From CAYRGQ01 sp964444885 (GTDB taxonomy: Bacteria > Bacteroidota > Bacteroidia > Sphingobacteriales > Sphingobacteriaceae): 64,000 nt of DNA. The position numbers and the translations under genes are program-made. This document shows positions 51,599 to 61,273 of this stretch, in pieces (positions within the stretch are counted from its first letter, which is position 1; each line of letters begins with the position of its first letter). The notes beneath the pieces were generated by a model. It was given only the letters and a program-made list of their open reading frames with translations. It did not search any database and had not been told where the DNA came from. Location: the NCBI GenBank assembly GCA_964444885.1, contig CAYUIZ010000006.1:10580-74579 (forward strand), written 5' to 3'.

Positions 51599-52942
51599 TT
51601 AGAACCCCGTCACGATCTTCAGTCCACCGTGGTTTAGATTCATATCCTGTTTTGACAGATTCCCCATCGGCACTTTAAAGTACGGCTCCAGCGACAGCGA
51701 CACCCGCTTGGACAACGGTACGCGGTGTCCAACTGAGAAATTCAAAAATCCGCCTACGCGCTGATCAGCAATGGGCTGCTGGGCAGCCTCCTGTGAAAAT
51801 TCGCGACGGTTGTATTGCGTACCGCTCAGGTTATGGCTCACCGTAGTCGTGGTATAATGCACCGTCCGCCTTTCATCCAAAATGGCAACTAAGGACATCC
51901 CTACTGATGAATAAAACCGGTCGCTGACATGGTATCTGAGGTCGAGCGGCACGTCCATCGCTAGCAAACTGCTCGTCACCGACGTGAGGTAGCTGTTGCC
52001 CAAGGTCTCATACCCCGTCGTGAGTTCGCCACTCTCGACCAAGCCGTTTTGCGGGCTATTGAAGTCGGCCGAGGCGTAACGCCCACCGTGCCGGCTACCG
52101 GCCGGATACTGGCCCACGCCCATTTCGGCGAGCGACACACCGGAACTGACCGAAAACTTATCCGAAATCCGGTACGCGAGGGCCAAGCCGCCGCCCATAT
52201 TGAACTTCTCGTTCGTCAAAGACGGTGCTACGACTACAGACAGTCCCCAGCGGCCTTCCTGCTCGGTATTGGACTCGCTTCGCGCATCGTTGCCGTAGCT
52301 ATCCGCATACAGAACCGTAGGCTCCCCGAAGGGCGATGCGGCTGGATCGGCCGTTACCGCCGGCTTTTCCACCTCCACTACGGGACGGTTTTCCTCCTCG
52401 TGCTGTGCCACCAACGGCTGCACGGTTTCTGTAGCGTGTGCATCCGCAGTTGCTAGGTTTGCCGGCAACGTATCAAGCAACGCCGGTGTTGGCGTGTGCG
52501 TTTCCTCCACATCTTCGGCTATGGCCCAGCCCAAGTCGGCGGGTTCGTTAATCTCAGGCTCGACGCGTCGCGCTGCCGCGGCGTATTTCACCTCGTCGGC
52601 CAAAGGCTCCAGGGATTCGGGCGCAACATCGGCGGGCGTATTACGTTCCTCCCCGGCCGGTGCCGGCGTTTGAGCCAATTCGGTGGCCTGTTTGCCCGCC
52701 TCCGCATAATGCGGCTCTCCTACCGGATCGGCGGGTTGCCGCAACAATACGGTAGCCGACACCGCAACCAAAAGCACAGCGGCCGCCCAGTAGGGCCACG
52801 TCGTTCGTTTAGCGCGTGGGTTCATGCCTGATTTCGTGGCAAACTGTTCCCAAGCCCCCTGCCGGTAGGGCTCGGTATGGCCACGCAACTTTTCCGCCAT
52901 CTGGCGGAACAGGTCTTCGTTCTTATCGTGGTCTTGATTCAT
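51599..52942 (-). CDS. Dual-membrane-spanning anti-sigma factor with outer-membrane beta-barrel
   Basis: 447 residues. N-terminal cytosolic helices (1-48, NEDLFRQMAEKLRGH and EPYRQGAWEQF) form a probable sigma-binding region. A single inner-membrane helix follows (51-67, YWAAAVLLVAVSATVLL), then a Pro/Glu/Ala-rich periplasmic linker of about 160 residues, then a C-terminal beta-barrel from about 231 (RWGLSVVVAPSL, GGGLALAYRISDKFSVSSGV). One chain would thus cross both membranes. This matches the dual-membrane anti-sigma (Dma) type known from Bacteroides. It lies 30 nt downstream of its ECF sigma gene. Confidence 0.85.
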   Translation of the reverse strand: MNQDHDKNEDLFRQMAEKLRGHTEPYRQGAWEQFATKSGMNPRAKRTTWPYWAAAVLLVAVSATVLLRQPADPVGEPHYAEAGKQATELAQTPAPAGEERNTPADVAPESLEPLADEVKYAAAARRVEPEINEPADLGWAIAEDVEETHTPTPALLDTLPANLATADAHATETVQPLVAQHEEENRPVVEVEKPAVTADPAASPFGEPTVLYADSYGNDARSESNTEQEGRWGLSVVVAPSLTNEKFNMGGGLALAYRISDKFSVSSGVSLAEMGVGQYPAGSRHGGRYASADFNSPQNGLVESGELTTGYETLGNSYLTSVTSSLLAMDVPLDLRYHVSDRFYSSVGMSLVAILDERRTVHYTTTTVSHNLSGTQYNRREFSQEAAQQPIADQRVGGFLNFSVGHRVPLSKRVSLSLEPYFKVPMGNLSKQDMNLNHGGLKIVTGF

Positions 52943-52972
52943 TATTCACCCTATGTTAGGTCCTTTTCTTTC

Positions 52973-53566
52973 TTATCGGGCACCAAAAGATGCCACGTAC
53001 AATTTTTTTAACCGTTGTTTGGCCCGTGACAGGTACGTCCGCGATGTACTTTCGGGAATACCTAGCATCTGTCCCACCTCCTCGTGGCTATATCCTTCGA
53101 CTTCATACATATTGAAAATAATGCGCTGTATATCCGGAAGCTGTTCGAGCAACTTCAGGATATCGGCTACGTGGAGGTCTGAAGCGCTGCTCGTCGCATC
53201 GACGGGCATTGCGGCGGCGCCCACATCGTCCAACGGTACCAAAGGCTTGCGCGCGCGGATGAAATCGATCGACATGTTGGCCGCTATGCGCGTGAGCCAT
53301 GCCCGAAACGCGCGTTCTACGCTGATTGCCGGATTGTTGCTTTGGAATTTGCCGGCCTTGCTAAACGCGCGGATGAAGGTTTCGTTAGCCAGCTCTTCGG
53401 CATCGAACTCGTCCCTGACGTAGCGCCGCGTGACGGCTAGCACCGCTCCATAGAAATGCTTGTACACGATCTCCTTGCCCCGCTCGCTGCTGGCTTCCCC
53501 GCACGACGCAATCGCATCCTCCAAAGAAGACACCTTCGGTCGTTTCAAATACCTGACAATACTCAC
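52973..53566 (-). CDS. ECF RNA polymerase sigma factor
   Basis: About 197 residues from GTG 53566. Region 2: FDAEELANETFIRAFSKAGKF and ERAFRAWLTRIAANMSIDFI. Region 4: QLPDIQRIIFNMYEVEGYSHEEVGQMLGI and STSRTYLSRAKQRLK. The open frame reaches a GTG at 53632, but a perfect -7 box (TATATTTG, 53619-53612) lies inside that extension, so the shorter form is preferred. Upstream of the dual-membrane anti-sigma gene, probably controlled by it and perhaps autoregulated. Targets unknown. Confidence 0.9.
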   Translation of the reverse strand: MSIVRYLKRPKVSSLEDAIASCGEASSERGKEIVYKHFYGAVLAVTRRYVRDEFDAEELANETFIRAFSKAGKFQSNNPAISVERAFRAWLTRIAANMSIDFIRARKPLVPLDDVGAAAMPVDATSSASDLHVADILKLLEQLPDIQRIIFNMYEVEGYSHEEVGQMLGIPESTSRTYLSRAKQRLKKLYVASFGAR

Positions 53567-53611
53567 GTCGCGGGCTTCTGATCGTGTAAAACTAGCTGGT
53601 GCACTACCTCG

Positions 53612-53619
53612 CAAATATA
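53612..53619 (-). promoter_or_regulatory. -7 promoter element for the sigma/anti-sigma operon
   Basis: Minus-strand TATATTTG matches TAnnTTTG exactly, 46 nt before the preferred start. A housekeeping-type box means the operon is not solely self-activated. Confidence 0.4.
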
Positions 53620-53847
53620 CGTGCAATTTCACTTAGCGGTCATCTAGCCCACAAAAGCTATAAATCTGTTTCAATATCCGTGTGTTTAACGCATGCCAAC
53701 ACGCTATTCAACCTCATAACGGAGTTCAACACCTATTCGCGACAGCAGATCAAAAAAAAAATGCAACGGAGATAATTCCCGCTGGCTATACAGCGACACG
53801 TGCGGGATTTTTTATGCCATAAAATCGCCCTTCAAGGCAAATTATGC

Positions 53848-53855
53848 TATTTTTG
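53848..53855 (+). promoter_or_regulatory. -7 promoter element for lysS
   Basis: TATTTTTG matches TAnnTTTG exactly, 21 nt before the ATG at 53877. It overlaps the upstream extension of the open frame, supporting the start chosen. Confidence 0.5.
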
Positions 53856-53876
53856 CACAACAATTTAAATGACGAC

Positions 53877-55595
53877 ATGAGCAACGTATTATCCGAACAA
53901 GAGCAACTACGCCGTCAGGCGCTTGCCTCGATTATCGAACTGGGAATCGATCCGTATCCCGCCGCTACTTTTGACATCAACGCCACGGCGAAGGACATTC
54001 TGGATAACTACGAACGCGATAAGCTCAACTATAAATCCATCCGCCTCGCGGGACGCATTATGAGCCGCCGGGTGATGGGCAGTGCCTCATTCATTGAACT
54101 GCAGGACGCGACCGGCCGGATACAAGCCTATCTGAAGCGTGACGACCTCTGCCCGGGCGAAGACAAGACCTTGTACAACACGGTGTTCAAAAAACTAATG
54201 GATATTGGCGATTTCATCGGAATAGAAGGCTTTGCGTTCACGACGCAGACCGGCGAAATATCCATTCACATCCAACAACTCACCCTGCTTTCCAAGTCCC
54301 TGCGTCCGCTGCCTGTCGTCAAATCGGCCGATGGCAAAACGTTTGACGCCGTAACCGATCCGGAATTCAGGTACCGCCAGCGCTACGTAGACCTCGTGGT
54401 GAATCCCGACGTAAAAGAAACGTTCATCAAGGTGTCGAAAGTAAAGACAGCCATTCGCGACTTCCTGAACGAACGCGGTGCGCTGGAGGTGGACACCCCC
54501 GTGTTGCAAAGCATTCCGGGCGGAGCCGCGGCCAAGCCCTTTATCACGCACCATAACGCGCTGGATATTCCGCTGTATCTTCGGATTGCCAATGAACTGT
54601 ACCTCAAGCGCCTAGTCGTAGGGGGCTTTGACTGGGTGTACGAGTTTAGCCGCAACTTCAGAAACGAAGGCATGGACCGCACGCACAATCCCGAGTTTAC
54701 GGTGCTGGAATTTTACGTCGCCTACAAGGATTACCTGTGGATGATGGAAACCACCGAACAACTGTTTGAGCAAGTGGCTCTAGCCACCAACGGCCAGACA
54801 ACGTTGCGTGTGGGCGATAAGGACATCGATTTTGCAGCGCCTTACGAACGGGTGAGTATTTATGACGCCATCCAAGAACATACGGGATTCGACGTGTCCG
54901 GACTAGACGAAGCTGGCCTCCGTGACGTCTGTGCCAAGCTGGGCATCCCGACTGACGGCACCATGGGCAAGGGCAAACTCATCGACGAAATTTTCGGCGA
55001 GAAATGCGAGCAACACTATATTCAGCCGACATTTATCACGGATTACCCGATCGAGATGAGTCCGCTGACGAAAAAGCACCGCAGCAAAGCCGGCTTAGTC
55101 GAGCGCTTCGAGCTCATGGTCAACGGCAAAGAACTCGCCAACGCGTATAGCGAGCTGAATGACCCGATCGATCAGCGCGAGCGCTTCGAAGAACAGGCCA
55201 GGCTCATGGAACGTGGCGATGACGAAGCCATGTTTGTCGACTACGATTTCCTCCGCGCGCTGGAATATGGCATGCCGCCGACAGCCGGAGTAGGCATCGG
55301 AATCGACCGGCTGGCTATGCTGATGACCAATTCGCATAGTATCCAAGACGTACTCTTCTTCCCGCAAATGCGGCCGGAGAAAGTCGTTAAAACCGCAACA
55401 GTCGCTGACTACGTAGACCAAGGCGTACCGGAAACGTGGGTACCCGTATTGCAAAAAATGGGGCTGACTACCATCGAAGCCCTCAAAGCCGCTAATCCGA
55501 ATAAAGTATTCAACGACTTAGGTGGTCTTCGTAAAAAAATGAAGCTTGACGTGGCGATGCCCGCTAAGGAGGAAGTCCTCGCTTGGTTTGAATAA
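53877..55595 (+). CDS. lysS: Lysyl-tRNA synthetase, class II
   Basis: 572 residues from ATG 53877 (MSNVLSEQEQLRRQ). N-terminal OB-fold anticodon-binding domain (about 50-170, IRLAGRIMSRRVMGSASF). Class II core with motif 2 SRNFRNEGMDRTHNPEFT and motif 3 TAGVGIGIDRLAMLM. The C-terminal extension of about 70 residues (VPVLQKMGLTTIEALKAAN) is typical of Bacteroidota LysS. Charges tRNA-Lys. Ends in a strong terminator. Confidence 0.97.
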   Translation: MSNVLSEQEQLRRQALASIIELGIDPYPAATFDINATAKDILDNYERDKLNYKSIRLAGRIMSRRVMGSASFIELQDATGRIQAYLKRDDLCPGEDKTLYNTVFKKLMDIGDFIGIEGFAFTTQTGEISIHIQQLTLLSKSLRPLPVVKSADGKTFDAVTDPEFRYRQRYVDLVVNPDVKETFIKVSKVKTAIRDFLNERGALEVDTPVLQSIPGGAAAKPFITHHNALDIPLYLRIANELYLKRLVVGGFDWVYEFSRNFRNEGMDRTHNPEFTVLEFYVAYKDYLWMMETTEQLFEQVALATNGQTTLRVGDKDIDFAAPYERVSIYDAIQEHTGFDVSGLDEAGLRDVCAKLGIPTDGTMGKGKLIDEIFGEKCEQHYIQPTFITDYPIEMSPLTKKHRSKAGLVERFELMVNGKELANAYSELNDPIDQRERFEEQARLMERGDDEAMFVDYDFLRALEYGMPPTAGVGIGIDRLAMLMTNSHSIQDVLFFPQMRPEKVVKTATVADYVDQGVPETWVPVLQKMGLTTIEALKAANPNKVFNDLGGLRKKMKLDVAMPAKEEVLAWFE

Positions 55596-55620
55596 ACGAC
55601 GAGGATGTATCAGAAGTACC

Positions 55621-55675
55621 CGTCATGCTGAATTCATGCCTGCAATCAGGCGTTCAGCATGACGATTTTTTTCTT
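55621..55675 (+). terminator. Strong rho-independent terminator after lysS
   Basis: Outer 12-bp perfect stem (CGTCATGCTGAA at 55621-55632 with 55653-55664) enclosing a GCCTG-CAAT-CAGGC hairpin, followed by a long T-rich tract. Confidence 0.9.
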
Positions 55676-55792
55676 TTCATACGCCTCAAAACTGTCAAAG
55701 TCCCGCGGTCGGGCTCGTCTCGACAGATCTTTTTGCGTTATATTGGACGTATAAATACGTAAGGACGCAGTTCGTACCAATCCCGATCCGTT

Positions 55793-57787
55793 ATGATGAG
55801 ACTCGCAATTTTCGCTGTCGCCTTAATCTTCCTGCAAGCCTGCACGGCCCATGCACAACCCGCTACGCCGATCGACAGCCTGCAGCAGGAACTGGCAAAC
55901 ACGACCGACAAAGCAGCACGGGCCCAGCTCATGCTTTCCATCGCGACGAAGCTACCCATGGAAGACAGTACCCGCATCGAAGGCTATTTTCGTGAGGTAC
56001 TCGAGATGGCTACAAGCCTGCAAAACACCCCGTTGGAAATCGTTGTGCGCGCCAACTACGGGCGGCATCTGTATATGAAATACGCCTTTGACGAGGCCGA
56101 ACATCATTTCTCCCGCGCCGACAGCCTGCTTGTCAATGCGGACGAGGAAACCCGCACGCACTATACACCCGCGGTCAAATCCATGCTAGCCGCCATTTTC
56201 GTCGCAAAGGGCGAAACCGAAAACGCCCAACGGGCCTACCAGCAACTTATCGACCTGTGGACCGAGGCTGGCAACCTCTTTGAGGTCAGCCAGACTCACC
56301 GCAACATCGGGGTGCTGTTTTTCAACAAAGGCCAATACCAGAACGCGCTGGAGTACTACAAGCAGAGCCTGGAAATATACGATGTGAGCGACCCCCAGCA
56401 CCGCGACATTGGGCGATCACAGCTTGATATCGCCTCCGTGTACAACGAACTGGACAGCCTGGAGCAACTTCGCCACTACCTCGACCAGGCGGGCACACGC
56501 TTCAACTCCGTGACAGACACCCTCGAGCAAATGGCCAGCTACTACTTCCTCATGGGCGAATACCAGCGCAAGACCGGCAACGGCCAGCGCGCGATCGAGA
56601 TGTATGAAACAAGTCTGGACATTGCCCGGAAGTACCATCACGTACATGCCGTCACCAACACCTTGCAAGCCCTCGCTGACGTACACTTCATGCGAGGCGA
56701 ACACCGCCGGGCTTTGCAGCTGATGGAGGAATACCTCGAACTTTCCTATGCGCTCAAAGACTATGAATTTAGGCGCGTCGCTTATAAACGGCTCGCGGAG
56801 ATCGAATATGGGCTTAACCGGCACGCGCGTGCTCATGCCTATTGGCTGCGTTATACCGCCGAAATAGACAGCCTCAATGTGAGTGATGTGGCCAAGCGCC
56901 TGCATGAATTGGATCAGCAGTACCAGTTAGCTAGCCGCGAACGGGAAATCCTGGACCTCCAGCTGAAAAACGAACGCGCCGAATGGCTTTCGCAACGAAA
57001 CCTGCTTTACGCCTGGATTGCGGCGAGTCTGGTCATGCTGGCTGCCGTCATTTCGTACATCCTATACCGCAGCGTACTGAAACAGAAAAAGATCGTCTCC
57101 CAACAAGAGGCGTTACACGAGTTGGAAATGGCCGCCGTCAACCAAGAGCACCGCATCGGGATGCTGTCGGCGATGATTGCGGGCGAGGAGAAAGAAAGAA
57201 GCCGTATCGGCAAAGACTTGCACGACAGCATCGGCGCCTTGCTGTCGGGTATACGGATGTCTTTGCATTCGCTGAGCGAGCAGCCCGCGAGCAATAGCCG
57301 CGCTCCCGATACGGCCAAACATTTGGCGAAGCACGTAGACGAAACCATTCACGAGGTGCGGCGTATCGCACACAGCATGATGCCGGATCTGCTGGAGAAA
57401 TACGGCCTGTCTGAGGCTTTAGGTGCTTTTTGCGAACGTCTCACGAGTCCCAAGACCCAAATTGACTACCAAGCCATCCGCGTGCAGCATGCGCTGGCAC
57501 CTGATCGGGAAATCACGCTGTACCGGATCGCCCAGGAATTAATCAACAACGCAGTCAAACACGCTGAAGCAAGTCACATGCTGGTGCAGTTGCAGGAGAG
57601 CGACGGCAGGCTTTCGCTGACCGTGGAAGACAACGGAAAGGGATTCGACGCACAGGGCGCAAGCGAAGCCAGCCACGCGGGCCTAGCCAATGTGCGTTCG
57701 CGGGTAGCGTACCTCAACGGCACCCTAGACATCCACGCCAGTCCGGGCACGGGCACCACGGTAACTGTCGAATGCGATGCCGTGTGA
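55793..57787 (+). CDS. TPR-containing sensor histidine kinase, HisKA_3 (NarX/DesK) type
   Basis: 664 residues. Signal peptide (cleavage near THAQP), about 350 residues of tetratricopeptide repeats (NIGVLFFNKGQYQNALEYYK and others) as the periplasmic sensor, a membrane helix at 404-425, a coiled coil, then HisKA_3 with His 477 in RIGKDLHDSIGALLSG. The HATPase domain has ELINNAVKHAEASH and VEDNGKGFD, ending at GTGTTVTVECDA. The NarL-type regulator 100 nt downstream is the expected partner. Confidence 0.93.
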   Translation: MMRLAIFAVALIFLQACTAHAQPATPIDSLQQELANTTDKAARAQLMLSIATKLPMEDSTRIEGYFREVLEMATSLQNTPLEIVVRANYGRHLYMKYAFDEAEHHFSRADSLLVNADEETRTHYTPAVKSMLAAIFVAKGETENAQRAYQQLIDLWTEAGNLFEVSQTHRNIGVLFFNKGQYQNALEYYKQSLEIYDVSDPQHRDIGRSQLDIASVYNELDSLEQLRHYLDQAGTRFNSVTDTLEQMASYYFLMGEYQRKTGNGQRAIEMYETSLDIARKYHHVHAVTNTLQALADVHFMRGEHRRALQLMEEYLELSYALKDYEFRRVAYKRLAEIEYGLNRHARAHAYWLRYTAEIDSLNVSDVAKRLHELDQQYQLASREREILDLQLKNERAEWLSQRNLLYAWIAASLVMLAAVISYILYRSVLKQKKIVSQQEALHELEMAAVNQEHRIGMLSAMIAGEEKERSRIGKDLHDSIGALLSGIRMSLHSLSEQPASNSRAPDTAKHLAKHVDETIHEVRRIAHSMMPDLLEKYGLSEALGAFCERLTSPKTQIDYQAIRVQHALAPDREITLYRIAQELINNAVKHAEASHMLVQLQESDGRLSLTVEDNGKGFDAQGASEASHAGLANVRSRVAYLNGTLDIHASPGTGTTVTVECDAV

Positions 57788-57887
57788 CCCACGGATCGAA
57801 GGGTTTGGCACTATATTGGCAGCAAGGCAGATGATAGCATGCTCCCCGCGCTGACAGCGACGGGGACTTAGCCAAAACTCACCCAAA

Positions 57888-58511
57888 ATGATCAACGTTC
57901 TTGTGATAGACGACCACCCCATCGTGATGGACGGCTTAAACAACCTTTTCGCTAACTATCCCGAGATTTCCGTAGTAGGTTACCATAGCGACGGGCAATC
58001 GGGCTTTGAGGCACTCCAGCACACGCCCGCACGCGTGGTGTTGCTGGACATCAACCTGCCCGACACTAACGGCATTTCGCTTTGCCGCAAAATCAAAGTT
58101 GCGTATCCACACGTGTCGATCCTCGCATTGAGCCTGCACAACGAGCGGCCGGTCATCAAAAGCATGGTTCAGAACGGTGCAATGGGCTATGTGCTAAAGA
58201 ATGCGCCGGGCCATGAAATCATGGAGGGTATACGCGCCGTTAGCCGGGGCCAAACCTACTATTGCACAGCCACAAAACGTGCGCTGGCCGATGCCGCGTC
58301 CTCTCACCTGGAAACCGTACCACTCATTACCCGTCGGGAAAAAGAGGTGCTGCAGCTCATCGGCGAAGGCATGACCAGCCAAGAAGTGGCTGAGAAGCTG
58401 TTTATCAGTACCCACACGGTAGAAAGCCACCGGAAGAAACTGATGGAAAAGTTCGAGGTAAAAAACATTATTTCCGTGATCAAGCTGGCATCGGAATACG
58501 GCTTGCTGTAA
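57888..58511 (+). CDS. NarL/LuxR-family response regulator
   Basis: 207 residues. Receiver with VIDDHPIV acidic pair, Asp 54 in VVLLDINLPDTNG and Lys in MGYVLKNAPGHEIM. C-terminal LuxR helix-turn-helix: LITRREKEVLQLIGEGMTSQ then EKLFISTHTVESHRKKLMEK. Downstream partner of the HisKA_3 kinase; targets unknown. Confidence 0.95.
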   Translation: MINVLVIDDHPIVMDGLNNLFANYPEISVVGYHSDGQSGFEALQHTPARVVLLDINLPDTNGISLCRKIKVAYPHVSILALSLHNERPVIKSMVQNGAMGYVLKNAPGHEIMEGIRAVSRGQTYYCTATKRALADAASSHLETVPLITRREKEVLQLIGEGMTSQEVAEKLFISTHTVESHRKKLMEKFEVKNIISVIKLASEYGLL

Positions 58512-58546
58512 AAAAAACAAAGCCCGCCAACATAAGCTGACGGGCT
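58511..58546 (-). terminator. Rho-independent terminator after tig
   Basis: Minus strand: AGCCCG stem with its complement around a 14-nt loop that has a few extra pairs, followed by TTTGTTTTTTT. It lies 37 nt past the tig stop and may also limit transcription of the convergent NarL-type gene. Confidence 0.75.
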
Positions 58547-58582
58547 CGTCCGGGAGGAGTCCCGGCATTATACGGTTATTGC

Positions 58583-59929
58583 CTATTGCAATTCCAAGAA
58601 CTTGTCGTAGTCGATGTCTTTTTTGTCAATCTTCACCAAGTCTTTCAGGTAATTAAACACCTTCAGCGCTTTTACCTCGTCGAACAGCCGGTTGGCCTGC
58701 TCTTTGTCCTGCAATAGCTGGACAGCATATTGGCGAAGCTGGTCGTCGCCCGGCTCCACGCCTTGGCCATACATCCGAAGCTGGGCAGCAATACGTTCTT
58801 CAGCCAAGGCCACCACCTCGTCGTACTTCACTTCCAGGTTGTTCTCGCGGATAATCCGGTTTTCGATTACGGTCCATTTCAGATTTTTCAAGAAATCGCC
58901 AAATCCTTCTTCCAGTTCCTCAGGCTTCACGTCGGGGTTAGTTGCTTTAATCCAGCGCTTCAAGAACTCCTCGGGGAAATCTACTTTCAAGTTATCCATG
59001 CCGAACGTGTACATATCGTTTTGCAGCCTTTGGTTAGCCTGCTGCACGAACATACCCTCTACCTCGTCACGCACGTTTTCTTTGAACTCTTCTTCCGTCG
59101 TGACAACGCCTTCGCCGAACACTTTGTCGAAAAACTCCGCGTTCAGCTCGGCTTCTTCCAGCCGGTTGATGTTTTTAACCGATAAGCGGAAAGCAGGCTC
59201 GGCCAACTCAACGACTTCCTTCTCGCTGATGCCCAGTATGCGGGCTGCGTCCGCCGTTTCAAAAGCCTTGTTGAAATCAACGATCACTTGGTCGTCTGTT
59301 TTCAATCCGACCAGCGACTTTTTAATCTTTTTATCTTCGATTATATCCGTGCGGACAGAAGCCGTATTAAACACGCCTCCTTCTACCGGCTCGCCCTTGC
59401 TGTCCACCTGGTTGAGCTGGGCATAGAGCACATCCCCTTCTTCGGAAACCTCGGGGTTGGTCATTTTGCCATAGCTGCGGCGCAGGTTTTTCATCCGCTC
59501 CGCCAACGTCTTTTCGTCAGCTTTGATGGTATGTTCGGTAAAGGATGACTTAGCGGTGAACGGGGTCGTGAATTCAGGCGTCAACCCGATCTCGTAATGG
59601 AACGAAAACTCGTCTTTGTAATCCCAGTTATAGTCGGCGCTGTCATCTTCTTTCGGCAGGGGCTGGCCGAGCACTTCGAGTTTATTGCTTTCGATGTATT
59701 CAGCAATCTGCTCGTTCACTAGCCTGTTAACTTCGTCAAATAAAATCGCCTTGCCGTAGGTGCGCCGGATGTGCGAAACGGGCACCATCCCGGGACGAAA
59801 ACCCGGAAGATTCGCTTTTTTTGCCTGGTCTTTAATCGCTTGGTCGACTTTGGGGTTATAATCTTCGGGGGCGATATTAACCGTGATTATTGCATTGACT
59901 TCGTCAACATTTTCGTGTGAAATATTCAT
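58583..59929 (-). CDS. tig: Trigger factor ribosome-associated chaperone
   Basis: 448 residues, normal length. N-terminal ribosome-binding domain includes KANLPGFRPGMVPVSHIRRTYG (the GFRxGxxP signature region). The middle PPIase-type domain is divergent (GDVLYAQLNQVDSKGEPVEGG), as in other Bacteroidota. A helical C-terminal chaperone domain follows. It folds nascent chains at the ribosome exit. Monocistronic, with a tRNA gene upstream on the same strand. Confidence 0.95.
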   Translation of the reverse strand: MNISHENVDEVNAIITVNIAPEDYNPKVDQAIKDQAKKANLPGFRPGMVPVSHIRRTYGKAILFDEVNRLVNEQIAEYIESNKLEVLGQPLPKEDDSADYNWDYKDEFSFHYEIGLTPEFTTPFTAKSSFTEHTIKADEKTLAERMKNLRRSYGKMTNPEVSEEGDVLYAQLNQVDSKGEPVEGGVFNTASVRTDIIEDKKIKKSLVGLKTDDQVIVDFNKAFETADAARILGISEKEVVELAEPAFRLSVKNINRLEEAELNAEFFDKVFGEGVVTTEEEFKENVRDEVEGMFVQQANQRLQNDMYTFGMDNLKVDFPEEFLKRWIKATNPDVKPEELEEGFGDFLKNLKWTVIENRIIRENNLEVKYDEVVALAEERIAAQLRMYGQGVEPGDDQLRQYAVQLLQDKEQANRLFDEVKALKVFNYLKDLVKIDKKDIDYDKFLELQ

Positions 59930-59970
59930 ACGTTTACTAAATTGAATCTATGTTTGTCATTACGCGTTAC

Positions 59971-60005
59971 ACAAAAAATCCTCCCGATGTCGTTTCGGGA
60001 GGATT
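59971..60005 (-). terminator. Rho-independent terminator after tRNA-Leu
   Basis: Minus-strand AATCCTCCCGA stem of 11 bp with its complement, 7-nt loop, then TTTTTT. It directly follows the tRNA 3' end. Confidence 0.85.
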
Positions 60006-60009
60006 CAAG

Positions 60010-60091
60010 TGCGGAAGAAGGGACTCGAACCCCCACGCCTTGCGGCGCCAGATCCTAAGTCTGGTGCGGCTACCAATTACGCCACTTCCGC
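60010..60091 (-). tRNA. tRNA-Leu (anticodon TAG)
   Basis: Folds on the minus strand into a full cloverleaf: 7-bp acceptor GCGGAAG with CTTCCGC, D arm with AATTGGTAG, anticodon stem CCAGA/TCTGG with loop CTTAGGA (anticodon TAG), a long class II variable arm (GCGCCGCAAGGCGT) and T loop GGTTCGAGTCC. Discriminator base A; CCA is not encoded. Confidence 0.97.
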
Positions 60092-60327
60092 ATAGGATTT
60101 TATTTGGACTGCAAAAATAAGGGTTATTATCCAATCTCGCAAACCTATTTTCAATTTTTTGGCACTGAGGACACTAGGGCGGTATGGAGGCCTGGCCTTT
60201 TCAGCTTATCCCCCGAAAGGGATTTGTTCGGCATCTCGCAATACCTGCCCCTATGGCTAAACACGTTTCTTCCCGATCTTTCGAATTTCGGTCAACGGCG
60301 AGTGGTCAAAAACATTATATTCGTATC

Positions 60328-61203
60328 ATGAACATTCGCTATTTTCTAGTGGCCATGTGCCTCATCCTACCGGCCGCGGCGTTGGCGGCGGATTCCCTGC
60401 TCTACCGAATCTACGATACTGCGCAAAAGGAGGAAATCAACGTGAGCGAGCTGGCCCGCCGCGTGGCGGCTACGCAGGTCGTCTTCTTTGGCGAGGAGCA
60501 CAACGACTCGGTGGCACACGTGCTCCAGCACGAGGTCTTCAGGGAACTGCACCAGCTCCACACACCCACCGCGCTTTCGCTCGAAATGTTTACGACGGCT
60601 GAGCAATTGGTACTCGACGAGTACCTAGCGGGATTGATTACGGAAAAAAACTTGGAGGCCGACGCCAACCTTTGGAGAAACTACGCCGATTACCGACCGA
60701 TGGTGGAGTATGCCCGTGAAAATGAGCTGCGCGTGATCGCCGCCAATGCGCCCCGCCGCTATACCAACCGGGTGACGCGCGCTGGACTAGAGAGCCTGAA
60801 CGACCTTCCCCACCCGTCACGGGCGCTGCTTGCCCCCTTGCCGATCGACACGCTCACGGGGCCGTATTACGACAAATTTGCATCCCTGATGGGCGGACAT
60901 GAAAACATGGGCACGATGAAGATTTACCAAAGCCAGAATCTCTGGGACGCGACCATGGCTTATCGGATACACGTATTCTTGCTGAATTTTCCCGATGCCA
61001 AAGTAGTGCATCTGGCGGGCAAGTTCCATACAGACGAGAAGCTCGGCACGGTAGCCCAATTGGCTAAATACGCACCGCATCTATCCGTATCGAACATCTC
61101 TTGCTTCCCCCACGAGTCCTTTGGCCAACCTGACTGGCCGGCATTCGCCCATTTGGCTGATTTTGTCATCATCACCAACCCCAAGGTACCCCGCACTTAC
61201 TGA
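60328..61203 (+). CDS. Exported ChaN/haem-uptake-superfamily protein
   Basis: 291 residues from ATG 60328 (MNIRYFLVAMCLILPAAALA, a Sec signal); the longer frame from 60184 is rejected. ChaN-type (Tiki/EreA fold) motifs: VVFFGEEHNDSVAH near the start, SLEMFTTAEQ, and VVHLAGKFHTDEKLG near the end. ChaN-like proteins bind haem or iron at the outer membrane. Lone gene between tRNA-Leu and mscL. Confidence 0.88.
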   Translation: MNIRYFLVAMCLILPAAALAADSLLYRIYDTAQKEEINVSELARRVAATQVVFFGEEHNDSVAHVLQHEVFRELHQLHTPTALSLEMFTTAEQLVLDEYLAGLITEKNLEADANLWRNYADYRPMVEYARENELRVIAANAPRRYTNRVTRAGLESLNDLPHPSRALLAPLPIDTLTGPYYDKFASLMGGHENMGTMKIYQSQNLWDATMAYRIHVFLLNFPDAKVVHLAGKFHTDEKLGTVAQLAKYAPHLSVSNISCFPHESFGQPDWPAFAHLADFVIITNPKVPRTY

Positions 61204-61215
61204 GCCGGGAACGGG

Positions 61216-61250
61216 GTAAAAAGAAAAAGCCCCCGCCAATGGCGGAGGCG
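61216..61250 (-). terminator. Rho-independent terminator after mscL
   Basis: Minus strand: GCGCCTCCGCC-ATT-GGCGGGGGC stem (one mismatch) followed by TTTTTCTTTTT, starting about 24 nt past the mscL stop. Confidence 0.8.
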
Positions 61251-61273
61251 CAGTGTTGGCAAGGCCAAGTGAT

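Noticed and set aside
60010..60091. tRNA-Leu as an integration site for a mobile element
   Set aside because: No integrase gene and no duplicated tRNA 3' end are visible on either side.
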